Shown: positions 25,635-34,064 of the stretch, piece by piece
Position numbering within the stretch: position 1 is the stretch's first letter
Layout of the letters: each line of letters starts with the position of its first letter
NCBI GenBank assembly: GCA_036227345.1
Contig: CP109468.1
Coordinates: 2,294,001 to 2,358,000 of the forward strand
Direction: 5' to 3'
Length of the DNA: 64,000 bases
Source: Streptomyces sp. NBC_01463
GTDB lineage: Bacteria; Actinomycetota; Actinomycetes; Streptomycetales; Streptomycetaceae
Position numbers and translations under genes: made by a program
The notes under the pieces: model-generated
Told to the model about the DNA's origin: nothing
Databases searched by the model: none
What the model saw: the letters and a program-made list of their open reading frames with translations, nothing else

Positions 25635-26600
25635 ATGATCGCCATGACCTCGCTGCACACCAACCAGCTGTTCGACCGTCTCGATTCGGCGGAGAGGATC
25701 CTCGTCGCCGGTGCCGGCGGAGGCTTCGACATCTACGCCGGGCTCCCCCTCGCGCTCTCCCTGATCCACCGGAACAAGCAGGTGCGGCTCGCCAATCTGT
25801 CCTTCAGCGCGCTCGAAGGGCTCCCCCTGGACTCCTGGCTCGCCCCCGACCTCGCGGTCATCACCCCCGAAACCTCCCTCCACCAGGTGTACTTCCCGGA
25901 GCGGACCCTCGCTCAGTGGCTCGCCCTGCACGGCTACCCGGACACCGTCCACGCCCTGTCCCGCACGGGTGTCCAGCCGCTGCGCGACGCCTACCGCGCG
26001 TTGATCGAGCGGTACGACATCGACGCGGTCGTCCTGGTCGACGGCGGTACGGACATCCTGATGCGGGGCGACGAATCCGGTCTGGGCACCCCGGAGGAGG
26101 ACATGACGAGCGTCGCGGCGCTCGCCGGGATCGACGGCCCGGAGTGCTTCGTCGTCTCCATCGGCTTCGGCGTCGACGCCTACCACGGGGTGAGCCACGG
26201 CCTCGTCCTGGAGAACATCGCCGCGCTCGAACGCGACGGCGCGTACCTGGGGGCGTTCTCCGTACCCCGTACGACGCGCGAGGGCGCGCTGTTCCTCGAC
26301 GCGGTGGCCCATGCCCAGGAACACACGCCCGATCATCCGAGCATCGTCAACGGATCGATCGCCGCGGCGGTGCGCGGAGAGTTCGGCGACGTACGGTTCA
26401 CCTCGCGCACCAGCGGCAGTGAGCTCTTCATCAACCCGCTGATGTCGCTGTACTTCGCCTTCGAGCTGGAGGGGATCGCCCGCAACTGCCTCTACCTCGA
26501 CCGCATCGAGGACACCCACCTCCTGCGTCAGGTCAGCAGCGCGATCGAGGCGTTCCGGGACGGGGTCCGGCAGCGTCCGCCGCGCCGGATACCGCACTGA
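25635..26600 (+). CDS. DUF1152 domain protein
   Basis: A 321-residue protein of the DUF1152 family, found in archaea and actinobacteria. The N-terminal glycine-rich loop VAGAGGGFDIYAGLPLAL resembles a nucleotide-binding turn, and VVLVDGGTDILMRGDESGLG is the second family block. Biochemical role is unknown. ATG 25635 is used; ATG 25644 is possible. It precedes the TerD and kinase genes in the same direction with gaps of 126 and 67 bases, so a common regulon is possible but an operon is not proven. Confidence 0.82.
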   Translation: MIAMTSLHTNQLFDRLDSAERILVAGAGGGFDIYAGLPLALSLIHRNKQVRLANLSFSALEGLPLDSWLAPDLAVITPETSLHQVYFPERTLAQWLALHGYPDTVHALSRTGVQPLRDAYRALIERYDIDAVVLVDGGTDILMRGDESGLGTPEEDMTSVAALAGIDGPECFVVSIGFGVDAYHGVSHGLVLENIAALERDGAYLGAFSVPRTTREGALFLDAVAHAQEHTPDHPSIVNGSIAAAVRGEFGDVRFTSRTSGSELFINPLMSLYFAFELEGIARNCLYLDRIEDTHLLRQVSSAIEAFRDGVRQRPPRRIPH

Positions 26601-26726
26601 CGGCACCGGGATCCGTGGTGGCTCGATTACGCCCCTCGTCCCAAGGCGGTTGGTTCCACGGACAGTTACGGACATCATCCGGTGATAGAACCGGTGCGAC
26701 GGCCCCGCGCGAAGGAGCGAACTCCG

Positions 26727-27263
26727 ATGAGCACTCCCAACAAGGACATCGAGAAGGTGGAGGTCAGGCTCAAGTGGGACCCCAGTCCCCAGGGCGAGCC
26801 CGGCCACGACCTCGACATCATCGCGGCGACCTATCCGGCCGACGATCCGTACGGCAGCCCCGGCTATCTCGTGCACTTCGACAGCCGCGCGCCCGACGGC
26901 ACGATCACGCTCAACCGCGACAGCAGGACCGGTCAGGGCCTGGGATACGACGAGGTCATGACGCTGGAGCTGGACCGGCTCTCGGAGACGTACTCCCGGG
27001 TGGTCGTCGGCGTCGCGATCCAGCAGCGCGACGGCCACAAGACGTTCGCCTCGATAGAGAACACCGGAGTCCAGATCCGCGAGGGGTACACCACCATGGC
27101 CGAGGACGACTTCTCGTCGGTCGGCGCGGCGACGGCGGCCGTGGTCGCCGAATTCGTGCGGGACTCCTCGGGTGTCTGGCAGTTCCACGGCACGGTGCGG
27201 GGGTTCGACGGGGACGCCGACTCGTTCGCCACGGCGATGGGAAACCGTCCGCCGGGAGCGTGA
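26727..27263 (+). CDS. TerD family protein
   Basis: A 178-residue TerD-domain protein. TerD folds bind calcium and occur in tellurite-resistance and stress-signalling clusters; Streptomyces carry many. Acidic loops are visible in GHDLDIIAATY and EDDFSSVGAATAAVV, but the classical TerD binding motif is less regular than in TerD itself. ATG 26727 follows GGAG. The neighbours, DUF1152 and a Ser/Thr kinase, suggest a signalling role rather than metal resistance (inference). No TerB, TerC or TerA gene is present. Confidence 0.85.
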   Translation: MSTPNKDIEKVEVRLKWDPSPQGEPGHDLDIIAATYPADDPYGSPGYLVHFDSRAPDGTITLNRDSRTGQGLGYDEVMTLELDRLSETYSRVVVGVAIQQRDGHKTFASIENTGVQIREGYTTMAEDDFSSVGAATAAVVAEFVRDSSGVWQFHGTVRGFDGDADSFATAMGNRPPGA

Positions 27264-27330
27264 CGGTGCGGGCGGACGGCTGAAGGGGCGGCCAGCTTGC
27301 CGGGTGTCCGGCCGCGGGACCAGGGGGAAG

Positions 27331-28836
27331 ATGTTGCGGGGCAGTGTGCTGGACGGACGCTACGAGCTCGGAGAACGACTGGGCCGAGGCGGCATGGGGC
27401 AGGTCTGGAGCGCGCGGGACTCCCGGATGGACCGCGATGTCGCGGTCAAGCTGGTCACATCGATCCCGCAGGTGGGTGAGCAGGAGACGTTCCTCCGGTT
27501 CCGCAGGGAGATACGGTCGGCCGCCGGTCTGCCGGGGCGGCACACGGTGTCCGCCTACGACTGCGGTGAGGCGCTGATCGACGGTGAGCGCGTGCTCTAC
27601 CTGGTGATGGAACGGCTGTCGGGCCGCACGCTGCGGCAGACCGTCGCGGACGAACGCCCCCACTGGACGGTCGCCACCCGGTGGGGGCGGCAGGTGGCAG
27701 TGGCGCTCGCTGCCGCGCACAGGCAGCGGATCGTGCACCGGGACATCAAACCGGAGAACGTCATGTTCGCCGCGGACGGCGACCTGAAGGTTCTTGACTT
27801 CGGAATCGCGAAGTTCCTCGGGGACACCGTACGGGTCAACGACCTGACCGGCACCGGTGTGGCGTTGGGGAGCCTTCTCTACATGTCGCCCGAGCAGTCA
27901 CGGGGCGAGGCCGGCATCGACCACCGGACGGACATCTACTCGCTCGGCTGTCTGCTGTACTTCATGCTCACCGGCCGTCCGCCGATCGTCGCGGACAACG
28001 TCCTGGCGTTGATCCATCTCCAGACCCACGAGCAGCCGGCGCCGCCGCACACCCTGGTCGACGGGATACCGGCCGAGGTCAGCGGACTCGTGATGCGTCT
28101 GCTCGCACATCGGCCGGACGACCGGCCGGGTTCGGCACGGGAAGTCCTCGCCGAACTGGACGCTCTGCGTGACAGGGTCCCTCGCGACGTGAGCACCGAA
28201 GCAGTGCGCCCTCGCGCCGGAGAAGAGGCCGGGGCCGAAGCGGCGGACCTCCTGGAGCAGGCGCGACGGCACGCTCACGCGAAGCGCGAAGAAGCGGACG
28301 CGCTCTTCGAGGAGACCCGGGCGAAGGCTGCCCAGGCCGCTGCCGCCTTCGAGACGAACCTCGCCAAGCGGCGTGAACAGTCCGAACGGGACCTGGCCGC
28401 TCGTCAGCAGATGGCGCTGACGCGCCTCGACGAAATAGAGAAGAGGGCCGAGCAGCTGCGTGCGGAAGCCGAGAGCTTGCGTGCGGATGCGGAGCGCCGT
28501 GCCCGGCGCACAGTCGAGGACGCGCGCCGGGAGGCTGATGCCATCCTCGCGCGGGCAGGCAGCCGAGCGAAGCGGCAAGCGGGCGAAGAATCATCCGGCG
28601 GCTGGCGGAGCGCAAGGGGTGGTGCCGGGCCGGCTGAGGACTTCACGCCGTTCTGGTTCGCGGTGCCGGTGCCCCGGCCGCTGTACGGAGTCGACGGTTC
28701 GCAGAGGCAGATCGCCGAACTGGCGACGGGTGTCTGGTACCTCGCGCTCGAACACCACGAACGGGGCCTCGTCGCCCAGACCGAGGACGGACGGCGCGGC
28801 GTGCTGCAGGACACGACCGGTATCCAGCGCGGCTGA
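27331..28836 (+). CDS. soluble Ser/Thr protein kinase with C-terminal coiled coil
   Basis: A 501-residue PknB-type kinase. The kinase domain (about 9-275) has the glycine loop LGRGGMGQVW, Lys40 in VAVKL, the catalytic HRDIKPENV (Asp138) and DFGIAK (156-161), followed by the SPEQ activation site. Unlike most bacterial kinases of this class it has no transmembrane helix. Residues about 300-415 form a long charged coiled coil (for example LAKRREQSERDLAARQQ), and the last 64 residues make a separate small module (FTPFWFAVPVPRPLYG, GVWYLALEHHERG). ATG 27331 follows AGGGGG. The coiled coil may drive oligomers or bind a filament protein; the substrate is unknown. Confidence 0.9.
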   Translation: MLRGSVLDGRYELGERLGRGGMGQVWSARDSRMDRDVAVKLVTSIPQVGEQETFLRFRREIRSAAGLPGRHTVSAYDCGEALIDGERVLYLVMERLSGRTLRQTVADERPHWTVATRWGRQVAVALAAAHRQRIVHRDIKPENVMFAADGDLKVLDFGIAKFLGDTVRVNDLTGTGVALGSLLYMSPEQSRGEAGIDHRTDIYSLGCLLYFMLTGRPPIVADNVLALIHLQTHEQPAPPHTLVDGIPAEVSGLVMRLLAHRPDDRPGSAREVLAELDALRDRVPRDVSTEAVRPRAGEEAGAEAADLLEQARRHAHAKREEADALFEETRAKAAQAAAAFETNLAKRREQSERDLAARQQMALTRLDEIEKRAEQLRAEAESLRADAERRARRTVEDARREADAILARAGSRAKRQAGEESSGGWRSARGGAGPAEDFTPFWFAVPVPRPLYGVDGSQRQIAELATGVWYLALEHHERGLVAQTEDGRRGVLQDTTGIQRG

Positions 28837-28928
28837 CGTTCCCGGTGCGGGTGCCGGTCACCACGGCTGAGCCCATATGACCGCCGGACCCGGGACCCGC
28901 GACGGAGAGCAATGGTGGCCGGAGAGCC

Positions 28929-28966
28929 GAGGAGGGGGTTCCGGAAAGTTCCGGAACCCCCTCCTC
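28929..28966. terminator. bidirectional terminator
   Basis: Perfect 17-base arms (28929-28945, 28950-28966) around AAGT, between the convergent kinase and nrdJ genes. Confidence 0.85.
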
Positions 28967-29032
28967 ACCAGGCACTACGGCGTCTCGCCGATCAGGCCGG
29001 TCGCCGCATCGGGTGCGGCCCGGCCCAGCGGA

Positions 29033-31939
29033 TCAGCTGCAGCCGCTGGTCGAGCCGCAGCCCTCGCAGATGTAGCAGGAGCCGGCGCGCTGCATCTTCG
29101 TACCGCAGGAGAAGCAGAGCGGGGCGTCCGCGCTGATGCCGAGCTGCATCTCGACCAGTTCGGCCGAGGTGTGCGCCGTCTTCGGGGCCGGCGTACCGGC
29201 CTCCTGCACCGGCGCCACGGCCTTCAGCGGCTCCGGCTGCCGCACGGGGGCGGACTGGGCCAGGTTCTCGGCCTCCAGCTGCTCCTCCTCGAACGTCGGC
29301 TCGTAGGAGCCGGTGTCGAGGTGGCGCTGACGCTCCTCGGCGGAGTGGATGCCGAGGGCCGAGCGGGTCTCGAAGGGCAGGAAGTCCAGCGCCAGGCGGC
29401 GGAAGATGTAGTCGACGATCGACTGCGCCATCCGCACGTCCGGGTCGTCCGTCATGCCGGCCGGCTCGAAGCGCATGTTGGTGAACTTCGAGACGTACGT
29501 CTCCAGCGGGACGCCGTACTGCAGACCCACCGAGACGGCGATGGAGAAGGCGTCCATCATGCCCGCGAGGGTCGAGCCCTGCTTGGACATCTTCAGGAAG
29601 ACCTCACCGAGACCGTCGTCCGGGTAGGAGTTGGCGGTCATGTAGCCCTCGGCGCCGCCCACCGTGAAGGAGGTGGTGATGCCGGGACGGCCCTTGGGCA
29701 GACGCTTGCGGACCGGGCGGTACTCGATGACCTTCTCGACCGCGGTACGGATCGTGTCCTCGGCCTTGGCCGTGACGGCCTCCTTCTCCTTCTCCTTGGT
29801 CTTCGCGGAGAGGGGCTGGCCGACCTTGCAGTTGTCGCGGTAGATCGCGAGCGCCTTGACGCCCATCTTCCACGCCTCGAAGTAGACCTCCTCGACGTCC
29901 TCGACGGTGGCCGTCTCCGGCAGGTTCACCGTCTTGGAGAGCGCGCCGGAGATCCACGGCTGGATGGCCGCCATCATGCGCACGTGGCCCATCGCGGAGA
30001 TGGAACGCTCGCCCATCGCGCAGTCGAAGACCTCGTAGTGCTCGGTCTTCAGACCGGGAGCGTCGATCACGTTGCCGTTCTCGGCGATGTGGTCGACGAT
30101 CGCCTCGATCTGCTCCTCCTGGTAGCCCAGGCGGCGCAGGGCCTGCGGGACGGTGCCGTTGACGATCTGCATCGAGCCGCCGCCGACCAGCTTCTTGAAC
30201 TTGACCAGGGCGAGGTCGGGCTCGAGGCCGGTGGTGTCGCAGGACATCGCGAGACCGATGGTTCCGGTGGGCGCGATGACCGAGGCCTGCGCGTTACGGA
30301 AACCGTTCTTCGCGCCGAGGCGGATCACGTCCTGCCAGGCCTCCGTCGCGGCGGCCCAGACCGGGTTGTCCAGGTCGTCGGCGTGCACGGCCACCGCGTT
30401 GGCGTCGGCGTGCTGCTTCATGACGCGCTGGTGCGGCTCGGCGTTGCGGGCGTAGCCGTCGTACGGGCCGACGACCGCGGCCAGCTCGGCGGAACGCTTG
30501 TACGAGGTGCCGGTCATCAGCGAGGTGATGGCGCCGGCGAGCGCGCGGCCGCCGTCGCTGTCGTACGCGTGGCCGGTCGCCATCAGCAGGGCGCCGAGGT
30601 TGGCGTAGCCGATGCCCAGCTGGCGGAAGGCGCGGGTGTTCTCACCGATCTTCTCGGTGGGGAAGTCCGCGAAGCAGATCGAGATGTCCATAGCGGTGAT
30701 GACCAGCTCGACGACCTTGGCGAAGCGCTCGGACTCGAAGGACTGGTTGCCCAGGCCGTCGTCCTTGAGGAACTTCATCAGGTTCAGCGAGGCGAGGTTG
30801 CACGAGGTGTTGTCCAGGTGCATGTACTCGCTGCACGGGTTCGAGCCGTTGATCCGGCCGGACTCCGGGCAGGTGTGCCAGGCGTTGATGGTGTCGTCGT
30901 ACTGGATGCCCGGGTCGGCGCAGGCCCAGGCCGCCTCGGCCATCTTGCGGAAGAGGGACTTGGCCTCGACCTCTTCGATGACGTCGCCGGTCATGCGGGC
31001 GCGCAGCCCGAACTTCCCGCCGGACTCGACGGCCTTCATGAACTCGTCGTTCACGCGGACCGAGTTGTTGGCGTTCTGGTACTGGACCGACGTGATGTCG
31101 TCGCCGCCCAGATCCATGTCGAAGCCCGCGTCGCGCAGGGCGCGGATCTTCTCCTCCTCCTTCACCTTGGTCTCGATGAAGTTCTCGATGTCGGGGTGGT
31201 CGACGTCGAGGATGACCATCTTGGCCGCACGGCGGGTGGCGCCACCGGACTTGATCGTTCCGGCGGACGCGTCGGCGCCGCGCATGAAGGAGACCGGACC
31301 GGAGGCGTTGCCGCCGGAGGAGAGGAGCTCCTTGGAGGAGCGGATACGGGAGAGGTTCAGGCCGGCACCGGAGCCGCCCTTGAAGATCATCCCCTCTTCC
31401 TTGTACCAGTCGAGGATCGACTCCATGGAGTCGTCGACGGCCAGGATGAAGCAGGCCGAGACCTGCTGCGGCTGGGGCGTGCCGACGTTGAACCAGACCG
31501 GGGAGTTGAAGCTGAAGATCTGGTGCAGGAGGGCGTACGCCAGCTCGTGCTCGAAGATCTCGGCATCCGCGGGAGAGGCGAAGTAGTTGTAGTCCTCGCC
31601 GGCCTTCCGGTACGTCTTCACGATCCGGTCGATCAGCTGTCGCAGACCGGTCTCGCGCTGGGGGGTGCCGACAGCCCCGCGGAAGTACTTGCTGGTGACG
31701 ATGTTGACCGCGTTCACCGACCAGAAGCCGGGGAACTCGACGCCACGCTGCTCGAAGTTGATCGAGCCGTCGCGCCAGTTGGTCATGACGACGTCACGGC
31801 GCTCCCACGCCACCTCGTCGTACGGATGCACGCCGGGGGTGGTGTGGATGCGCTCGATACGCAGGCCCTGCTTGGTCGCAGTCGACTTGGCTCCCTTGTT
31901 GCGGGAACCTCGTGCCGGGCCGCTCGCCGTCTCTGTCAT
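29033..31939 (-). CDS. nrdJ: adenosylcobalamin-dependent (class II) ribonucleotide reductase
   Basis: A 968-residue B12-dependent reductase that makes deoxynucleotides without oxygen. Visible family blocks: FNSPVWFNVGTPQPQQVSAC near the N-terminus, the radical-site region NGSNPCSEYMHLDNTSCNLA, and the C-terminal redox cysteines in CFSCGTKMQRAGSCYIC with a final GCGSTSGCS. The frame is open far upstream, but ATG 31939 has GGAGG at good spacing and gives the expected N-terminus. It lies downstream of nrdR across 158 bases in the same direction, so NrdR probably controls it. No cobalamin riboswitch is visible in that gap; in Streptomyces that switch belongs to the class I genes. Confidence 0.95.
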   Translation of the reverse strand: MTETASGPARGSRNKGAKSTATKQGLRIERIHTTPGVHPYDEVAWERRDVVMTNWRDGSINFEQRGVEFPGFWSVNAVNIVTSKYFRGAVGTPQRETGLRQLIDRIVKTYRKAGEDYNYFASPADAEIFEHELAYALLHQIFSFNSPVWFNVGTPQPQQVSACFILAVDDSMESILDWYKEEGMIFKGGSGAGLNLSRIRSSKELLSSGGNASGPVSFMRGADASAGTIKSGGATRRAAKMVILDVDHPDIENFIETKVKEEEKIRALRDAGFDMDLGGDDITSVQYQNANNSVRVNDEFMKAVESGGKFGLRARMTGDVIEEVEAKSLFRKMAEAAWACADPGIQYDDTINAWHTCPESGRINGSNPCSEYMHLDNTSCNLASLNLMKFLKDDGLGNQSFESERFAKVVELVITAMDISICFADFPTEKIGENTRAFRQLGIGYANLGALLMATGHAYDSDGGRALAGAITSLMTGTSYKRSAELAAVVGPYDGYARNAEPHQRVMKQHADANAVAVHADDLDNPVWAAATEAWQDVIRLGAKNGFRNAQASVIAPTGTIGLAMSCDTTGLEPDLALVKFKKLVGGGSMQIVNGTVPQALRRLGYQEEQIEAIVDHIAENGNVIDAPGLKTEHYEVFDCAMGERSISAMGHVRMMAAIQPWISGALSKTVNLPETATVEDVEEVYFEAWKMGVKALAIYRDNCKVGQPLSAKTKEKEKEAVTAKAEDTIRTAVEKVIEYRPVRKRLPKGRPGITTSFTVGGAEGYMTANSYPDDGLGEVFLKMSKQGSTLAGMMDAFSIAVSVGLQYGVPLETYVSKFTNMRFEPAGMTDDPDVRMAQSIVDYIFRRLALDFLPFETRSALGIHSAEERQRHLDTGSYEPTFEEEQLEAENLAQSAPVRQPEPLKAVAPVQEAGTPAPKTAHTSAELVEMQLGISADAPLCFSCGTKMQRAGSCYICEGCGSTSGCS

Positions 31940-32097
31940 GCCGCCTCCCATATGTGGGCAAAAACGCCCTGAAGTGCCGAGAACTTCCCCGGGCACAGTC
32001 TGTGTCTGATGCCTCGGGCGCCGCGCACGGCGTCCGGAGCAGGTCTGCGTGCCGCGCCGGTGCCGATCCTCGGATCGGTGCCGGCCGGCGGGTGCCG

Positions 32098-32610
32098 CTA
32101 GTCGGCGGCGACGGCGGGAACGGGGACCTCGGGGGTCTCGCCGGTCCCGCATCCTTGTACGGGAGGCCGTCGCTCGCGGAGTTCCACGATGGCGGCCTCG
32201 AAGTCCTCGAGGCTGTTGAAGGCCCGGTAGACGGACGCGAACCGCAGGTACGCGACGAGGTCGAGTTCCTGCAGGGGGCCGAGGATGGCCAGACCCACGT
32301 CGTGAGTGGTCAGCTCGGCGCTGCCGGTGGCGCGCACCGCCTCCTCGACCCGCTGGCCGAGCTTGGCGAGGGCGTCCTCGGTGACCGGCCGCCCCTGGCA
32401 CGCCTTGCGCACGCCTGAGATGACCTTGGTGCGGCTGAAGGGCTCGGTGACGCCGCTGCGCTTGACCACCATGAGCGAGCAGGTCTCCACCGTCGTGAAA
32501 CGGCGGGAGCAGTCGGGGCACTGGCGACGGCGGCGGATCGAGGTCCCGTCGTCGGTGGTGCGACTGTCGACGACCCGGCTGTCGGGGTGCCTGCAGAAGG
32601 GGCAGTGCAT
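32098..32610 (-). CDS. nrdR: ribonucleotide reductase repressor NrdR
   Basis: A 170-residue repressor of reductase genes. The zinc ribbon has C3, C6, C31 and C34 ([10 protein letters not shown] and [10 protein letters not shown]), followed by an ATP-cone (about 49-139) that senses ATP and dATP. The C-terminus is a short acidic/Pro extension. ATG 32610 matches the usual NrdR start; the upstream open frame is discarded. It precedes nrdJ, forming nrdRJ, and two NrdR-box-like sites 31 bases apart lie upstream, so autoregulation is likely. Confidence 0.95.
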   Translation of the reverse strand: MHCPFCRHPDSRVVDSRTTDDGTSIRRRRQCPDCSRRFTTVETCSLMVVKRSGVTEPFSRTKVISGVRKACQGRPVTEDALAKLGQRVEEAVRATGSAELTTHDVGLAILGPLQELDLVAYLRFASVYRAFNSLEDFEAAIVELRERRPPVQGCGTGETPEVPVPAVAAD

Positions 32611-32720
32611 GGCTCCCAACCCTCCTTCACAGCACGACTGAATAGCCTCTTCAGGCCCGGTTACGGGCCCTCGAAGCAGTCTCAAGCATAGGCGATGACC
32701 ACACCCCCGATGGACGGGGA

Positions 32721-32736
32721 CCACAACTTCTGGGCG
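32721..32736. promoter_or_regulatory. NrdR box, weaker copy
   Basis: CCACAACTTCTGGGCG resembles the NrdR box only in part. It starts exactly 31 bases before the better copy, three helical turns, the spacing known for paired NrdR boxes. Confidence 0.55.
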
Positions 32737-32751
32737 GTCGTGACAATCCAA

Positions 32752-32767
32752 CCACTAGATCTTGGGT
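32752..32767. promoter_or_regulatory. NrdR box, stronger copy
   Basis: CCACTAGATCTTGGGT matches most positions of the palindromic NrdR consensus (acaCwAtATaTwGtgt). It lies about 140 bases upstream of the nrdR start codon. Confidence 0.7.
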
Positions 32768-33088
32768 TTGGCCGCGCATTCGGCCCTAGCGCGTGTCGCG
32801 CGTTCCGGGCGGCCGGAAGGCAGCGTACGGCCGACCACGAGGGTACGGGAAGCGAGCGGCGCCGCCGATTGCGGGGCGGCCGTCGGCGGACCGCCCGAAC
32901 GGGCGGACACGCGCACCCGGGACCACCCCGCGCGCCGGCGCCGCGGGCGCGGCCGCTACCGTAATAGTCCGAATTGCCGGTGGACCCGCGCGCGAGGCGC
33001 GGGGTCCGGGCCGGTGGCGAAACAGCCCTCCCGGCTTCGCTCATACACCTGCCATTGAACAGCCGACAGCCTTTTATTCGTTTTTCAC

Positions 33089-33104
33089 TCGAACGTGTGT
33101 TTGG
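33089..33104 (+). promoter_or_regulatory. LexA (SOS) box of lexA
   Basis: TCGAACGTGTGTTTGG matches the actinobacterial box GAAC-N4-GTTC with one change in the right half. It lies about 60-75 bases before the lexA start and next to a possible -35 (TTGGCG), placing it for autorepression. Confidence 0.75.
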
Positions 33105-33165
33105 CGCAACCTTTCGAAAGCTACTACCGTTGTCCAGCTAGGGAGACCATTCGAGAGGGGCCGAC

Positions 33166-33960
33166 GTGACCACCACCGCAGACAGTGCCATCATCACTGC
33201 CCAGGACCGCTCCCAGAGCCGACTCGAGCCGGTGCATGCCATGAATGACTCAGTCACGAACACGGAGGGGCCGGAGCCCGCGCGCCCAGCGCGCTCGCTG
33301 CCCGGACGACCTCCTGGAATCCGGGCGGACAGCTCGGGGCTCACGGACCGGCAGCGGCGAGTGATCGAGGTCATCCGGGACTCCGTACAACGCCGGGGAT
33401 ACCCCCCGTCGATGCGGGAGATCGGTCAGGCGGTGGGCCTTTCCAGCACGTCCTCCGTCGCACATCAGCTGATGGCCCTGGAGCGCAAGGGCTTCCTGCG
33501 CCGCGACCCCCATCGCCCCCGGGCGTACGAGGTGCGCGGTTCGGACCAGCCCAGCACGCAGCCCACGGACACGACCGGCAAGCCCGCGGCGTCGTACGTG
33601 CCGCTGGTCGGCCGGATCGCGGCCGGTGGTCCGATCCTCGCCGAGGAGTCCGTCGAGGACGTCTTCCCGCTCCCCCGCCAGCTGGTCGGGGACGGCGAGC
33701 TCTTCGTGCTGAAGGTCGTCGGCGACTCGATGATCGAAGCGGCGATCTGTGACGGGGACTGGGTCACCGTGCGCCGCCAGCCCGTGGCGGAGAACGGCGA
33801 CATCGTGGCCGCGATGCTGGACGGCGAGGCCACGGTCAAGCGCTTCAAGCGGGAGGACGGCCATGTGTGGCTGCTCCCCCACAACTCCGCGTACCAGCCG
33901 ATTCCCGGCGACGAGGCGACGATCCTCGGCAAGGTCGTGGCGGTGCTGCGTCGGGTGTGA
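33166..33960 (+). CDS. lexA: SOS repressor LexA
   Basis: A 264-residue repressor of DNA-damage genes. The winged helix-turn-helix occupies about 58-125 ([17 protein letters not shown]). The peptidase half has the self-cleavage bond Ala153-Gly154 in GRIAAGGPI, nucleophile Ser188 (VVGDSMIEA) and Lys225 (ATVKRFKRE). Cleavage is triggered by RecA filaments. The N-terminus is some 50 residues longer than in E. coli; GTG 33166 with GAGAGGGG is used, and an internal ATG at codon 26 is an alternative start. A LexA box upstream indicates autoregulation. It is convergent with the DinG-type gene. Confidence 0.95.
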   Translation: MTTTADSAIITAQDRSQSRLEPVHAMNDSVTNTEGPEPARPARSLPGRPPGIRADSSGLTDRQRRVIEVIRDSVQRRGYPPSMREIGQAVGLSSTSSVAHQLMALERKGFLRRDPHRPRAYEVRGSDQPSTQPTDTTGKPAASYVPLVGRIAAGGPILAEESVEDVFPLPRQLVGDGELFVLKVVGDSMIEAAICDGDWVTVRRQPVAENGDIVAAMLDGEATVKRFKREDGHVWLLPHNSAYQPIPGDEATILGKVVAVLRRV

Positions 33961-33978
33961 AGCCCCGCGTCATCCCGA

Positions 33979-34016
33979 CAGGGCCCCGGAACCGCCACGG
34001 CGGTTCCGGGGCCCTG
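33979..34016. terminator. bidirectional terminator
   Basis: Perfect 18-base arms (33979-33996, 33999-34016) with a two-base centre, between lexA and the convergent helicase gene. Confidence 0.85.
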
Positions 34017-34064
34017 CCGCTGTCTGCGGGCCGTCGGTGTCCACGGGCCGCCCGTGGCGCCCGT

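Larger units (their letters stand above)
32611..33165. other. divergent nrdR/lexA regulatory region
   Basis: About 555 bases without a supported gene, containing the paired NrdR boxes near nrdR and the LexA box near lexA. The middle part (32780-33050) is very GC-rich and shows only an imperfect hairpin near 32987-33012. Possible long leaders on either transcript cannot be judged. Confidence 0.7.

Noticed and set aside
31940..32097. Cobalamin riboswitch before nrdJ
   Set aside because: No B12-box-like element is visible in the 158 bases, and nrdJ is read from the nrdR side.
31940..32521. Upstream extension of nrdJ across the nrdR gene
   Set aside because: It is out of frame with nrdR, which is a clear gene, and GGAGG stands before ATG 31939.
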